From Chryseobacterium luteum (GTDB lineage Bacteria > Bacteroidota > Bacteroidia > Flavobacteriales > Weeksellaceae), in the NCBI RefSeq assembly GCF_000737785.1, contig NZ_JPRO01000006.1, positions 54,982 to 118,981 of the forward strand: a DNA stretch of 64,000 nucleotides, read 5' to 3'. The notes under the pieces were generated by a model that saw nothing but the letters and a program-made list of their open reading frames with translations, searched no databases and had not been told where the DNA came from. This document shows positions 61,843 to 64,000 of this stretch, one piece after another; position 1 is the first letter of the stretch, and each line of letters opens with the position of its first letter. A program made the position numbers and the translations under genes.

Positions 61843-63900
61843 TTACCAGATTTTGATTCTGTCTTCCGGAGTTTTGTATAGTTTGTCTCCTTTTTTCACA
61901 TCAAATGCTTTATAGAAAGCATCAACGTTGATCAGTGGACCGAAGCTTCTGAAATATCCCGGAGAGTGCGGGTCAGTTTTTACCTGGTTCACCATATATT
62001 TTTCGCTGGAAAGGGTTCTCCAAACGGTTGCCCAACTCAGGAAGAATCTCTGATCCTGAGAGAATCCGCTGATTTTCCCTGGATTTCCTTTGTCTTTTAG
62101 GTACATCTGAAGAGCATCGTAAGCGATATTCACACCTCCTAAGTCAGCGATATTTTCACCGTTTGTGAAAGTACCGTTTACAAAAGTTCCTTTTACCGGC
62201 TCGTATTTGTCATACTGGGAAGCAAGAGCTTTTGTTGCCTTTTCAAAGTTGGCTTTATCTTCCGGAGTCCACCAGTCTACCAGGTTTCCGTCTGCATCAA
62301 ACTGAGCTCCTGAATCATCAAATCCGTGGCTCATTTCGTGACCGATCACGGCACCAATTCCACCGAAATTAACGGCAGCATCAGCTTTAGGATTGAAGAA
62401 AGGAGGCTGAAGGATTGCAGCAGGGAAAACGATTTCGTTGTTTACCGGGTTGTAGTAAGCATTCACCGTCTGTGGCGTCATACCCCACTCTGTTTTGTCA
62501 ACAGCTTTACCGATTTTTGCTAGATCTTTATTGTACTGCCATTCGGAAATATTCTGAAGGTTGCTGTATAAGTTTCCTCCTTTGGCTTCAGAAACAATGT
62601 CTAATTTTGAATAATCTTTCCATTTGTCCGGATAAGCAACTTTTACAGTAAACTTGTTCAGCTTGTTCATTGCTTTTTCCTTCGTTGTGGAAGACATCCA
62701 TGCCAGATTGTTGATGTGAACGGCAAAGCTTTTCTTTAAATAGTCGATCAGTTCCACCATCTGTGCTTTTGCTTCAGCCGGGAAATATTTTTCAACATAT
62801 AATTTTCCGAAAGCTTCACCAAGAGTACCATTGATAAGTTCGAAGCCTCTTTTGTTCAGTGCTCTCTGCTCCTGCTGGCCTCTTAGGTATTTACCATAGA
62901 AGTCAAATCTCATGTTCCCCAGTTTCTCACTTAGGTAAGAAGCACTTCCGTGAATCATGTGGAATTTTAAATAATCCTTGATCACAGGAAGATTCTGAGC
63001 ATTCACCAATTTATCAAAGCTTTTATAATACCCGATTTCTCCGATGATTACTTTGTCAGTATTTACTCCTACTTTTTTAAGATAAGCAGGAATGTCAACC
63101 CCTTTTACCAATGTTGAAAGCTCAGCCATTGTTTTTGGGTTGTACTGCAGTGTATTATCACGGCTCTGCTCGTTTGTAAGGTAGGTCTGCGCAATGCTTT
63201 TTTCGTAATCAACGATTCCTTTTGCAGCTGCATCAGCATTTTTGTAGCCCAGTTCCTTAAGCATAGAAGCCACATACTTCTGATATTCAGCAAGAGCTTC
63301 TGTATTTTTTTCGTTTACTTTCTGATAATAATCTCTTCCTAAACCTAAGGAAGCATCGCCTAAGTAAACGGCATTCATTTTAGAATCTTTAAGATCTGCA
63401 TCTACACCCCATCCGTATAGGGTGTTTTCACCGTCTTTAGTTACAGAAACCAGATAGTTCTGAAGGTCAGCAAGATTTTTGATCGCATCAATTTTGTTCA
63501 GATTTCCCTGAATAGGTTTGATACCGTCTGCATTTCTCTTCTGCATGTTCATGTAGGTAGCATAGAGATCCTGGATCTTCTTACCCTCGCTTCCGTCAGC
63601 AAATTTATCTTTAAGAAGAGAGTTCAGAATAGTCATTGAGTTGTTATCCGTATCGTCAGCCAGTTTGTTGAAACTTCCCCAAGTCGGCTTATCAGACGGG
63701 ATTTTAGCGGTTTTCATCCAGGTTCCGCTTACGTAGTTGTAAAAATCATCCTGCGGACGTACAGAAGTGTCCATAAGGCTAAGATCTAAGCCTTTATCCG
63801 TGCTGTTAACTGCTGTTTTTACGGCTTTAGCCTGTCCGTTCACTGTATTTAGTGAGCAAACCCCTGCCAATAAAAACAAAGAAAGCGTTAGTTTTTTCAT
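61843..63900 (-). CDS. M13-family zinc metallopeptidase, secreted paralogue
   Basis: A 685-aa paralogue of the preceding peptidase, similar along its whole length (SVRPQDDFYNYVSGTWMKTA, NAYYNPVNNEIVFPAA, GHEMSHGFDDSGAQ with HExxH, ENIADLGGVNIAYDAL with ExxxD). It differs in having a Sec signal (MKKLTLSLFLLAGVCSLNTVNGQ) rather than a lipobox, so one copy is soluble and the other membrane anchored. Active-site residues are intact in both. Both carry the C-terminal APxDRIKIW-like motif (TPEDRIKIW). Confidence 0.93.
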   Translation of the reverse strand: MKKLTLSLFLLAGVCSLNTVNGQAKAVKTAVNSTDKGLDLSLMDTSVRPQDDFYNYVSGTWMKTAKIPSDKPTWGSFNKLADDTDNNSMTILNSLLKDKFADGSEGKKIQDLYATYMNMQKRNADGIKPIQGNLNKIDAIKNLADLQNYLVSVTKDGENTLYGWGVDADLKDSKMNAVYLGDASLGLGRDYYQKVNEKNTEALAEYQKYVASMLKELGYKNADAAAKGIVDYEKSIAQTYLTNEQSRDNTLQYNPKTMAELSTLVKGVDIPAYLKKVGVNTDKVIIGEIGYYKSFDKLVNAQNLPVIKDYLKFHMIHGSASYLSEKLGNMRFDFYGKYLRGQQEQRALNKRGFELINGTLGEAFGKLYVEKYFPAEAKAQMVELIDYLKKSFAVHINNLAWMSSTTKEKAMNKLNKFTVKVAYPDKWKDYSKLDIVSEAKGGNLYSNLQNISEWQYNKDLAKIGKAVDKTEWGMTPQTVNAYYNPVNNEIVFPAAILQPPFFNPKADAAVNFGGIGAVIGHEMSHGFDDSGAQFDADGNLVDWWTPEDKANFEKATKALASQYDKYEPVKGTFVNGTFTNGENIADLGGVNIAYDALQMYLKDKGNPGKISGFSQDQRFFLSWATVWRTLSSEKYMVNQVKTDPHSPGYFRSFGPLINVDAFYKAFDVKKGDKLYKTPEDRIKIW

Positions 63901-64000
63901 TATGATAGCAATTTTATAGTATATGTATGTTTTTTTTGTAATTTGTTACGATTCTTTTTATGAATTTGTTTAAACTTTTTTGTTGGAAAATCGCAAAGGC

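Overview
The window looks like a chromosomal segment of a Flavobacteriia species of the Chryseobacterium/Weeksellaceae type. The evidence is a gliding-motility lipoprotein (GldD), GLPGLI and FHS-transporter families, Bacteroidetes-type TssB/TssC sheath proteins, signal peptides of the MKK...FSQ style, an AT-rich genome, no Shine-Dalgarno signals, and many promoters with the Bacteroidetes -7 box TAnnTTTG. The species assignment is inference; no 16S gene is present.

Layout. (1) 1-3200: an AT-rich reverse transcriptase of the defence (DRT/UG) type behind a promoter and a structured noncoding leader, overlapping a nucleotidyltransferase gene by 4 bp. (2) 3223-17251: mostly ordinary genes: two lipoproteins, pnp, an FHS sugar transporter, rpsO, three tandem double-glycine peptides with a knottin-like cysteine pattern, mgtE, a fRMsr-type methionine sulfoxide reductase, an MBL hydrolase and tRNA-Leu(CAA). 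(3) 17291-22140: an AT-rich island beside the tRNA with a retron-like module: an ncRNA bounded by inverted repeats, a 706-aa retron-type RT with a long C-terminal extension, a small receiver-like protein and a receiver-HEPN-like protein. (4) 22469-38584: a MacAB-TolC-type efflux operon with three tandem FtsX/MacB permeases. A sigma-54-like promoter and a palindromic upstream site precede it, and a sigma-54 response regulator/histidine kinase pair follows; a DUF1016 PDDEXK nuclease gene sits between them. (5) 38711-45634: a cysteine-repeat secreted protein, a glycosyltransferase, and a cold-shock cluster (DEAD-box helicase, CspA, Lgt, CSD protein), in which two genes share a homologous long 5' leader. 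(6) 45859-56779: an L,D-transpeptidase-like pseudogene, DUF2459 protein, queG, rhodanese, an HD-hydrolase pseudogene, alpha/beta hydrolase, nitronate monooxygenase, SurA-like PPIase, PfkB kinase, gldD and mutY. (7) 56783-63900: a lipoprotein, tssC, tssB, and two paralogous M13 metallopeptidases.

The best candidate for an undescribed system is the retron-like module at 17484-22137. A reverse-transcribed RNA, an RT with an unknown sensor-like extension, a degenerate receiver and an intact receiver joined to an R-x4-H HEPN-like domain suggest a toxin-like RNase controlled by receiver signalling. Second in interest are the DRT-type RT with its leader RNA, the three knottin-like peptides, and the shared cold-shock leader.
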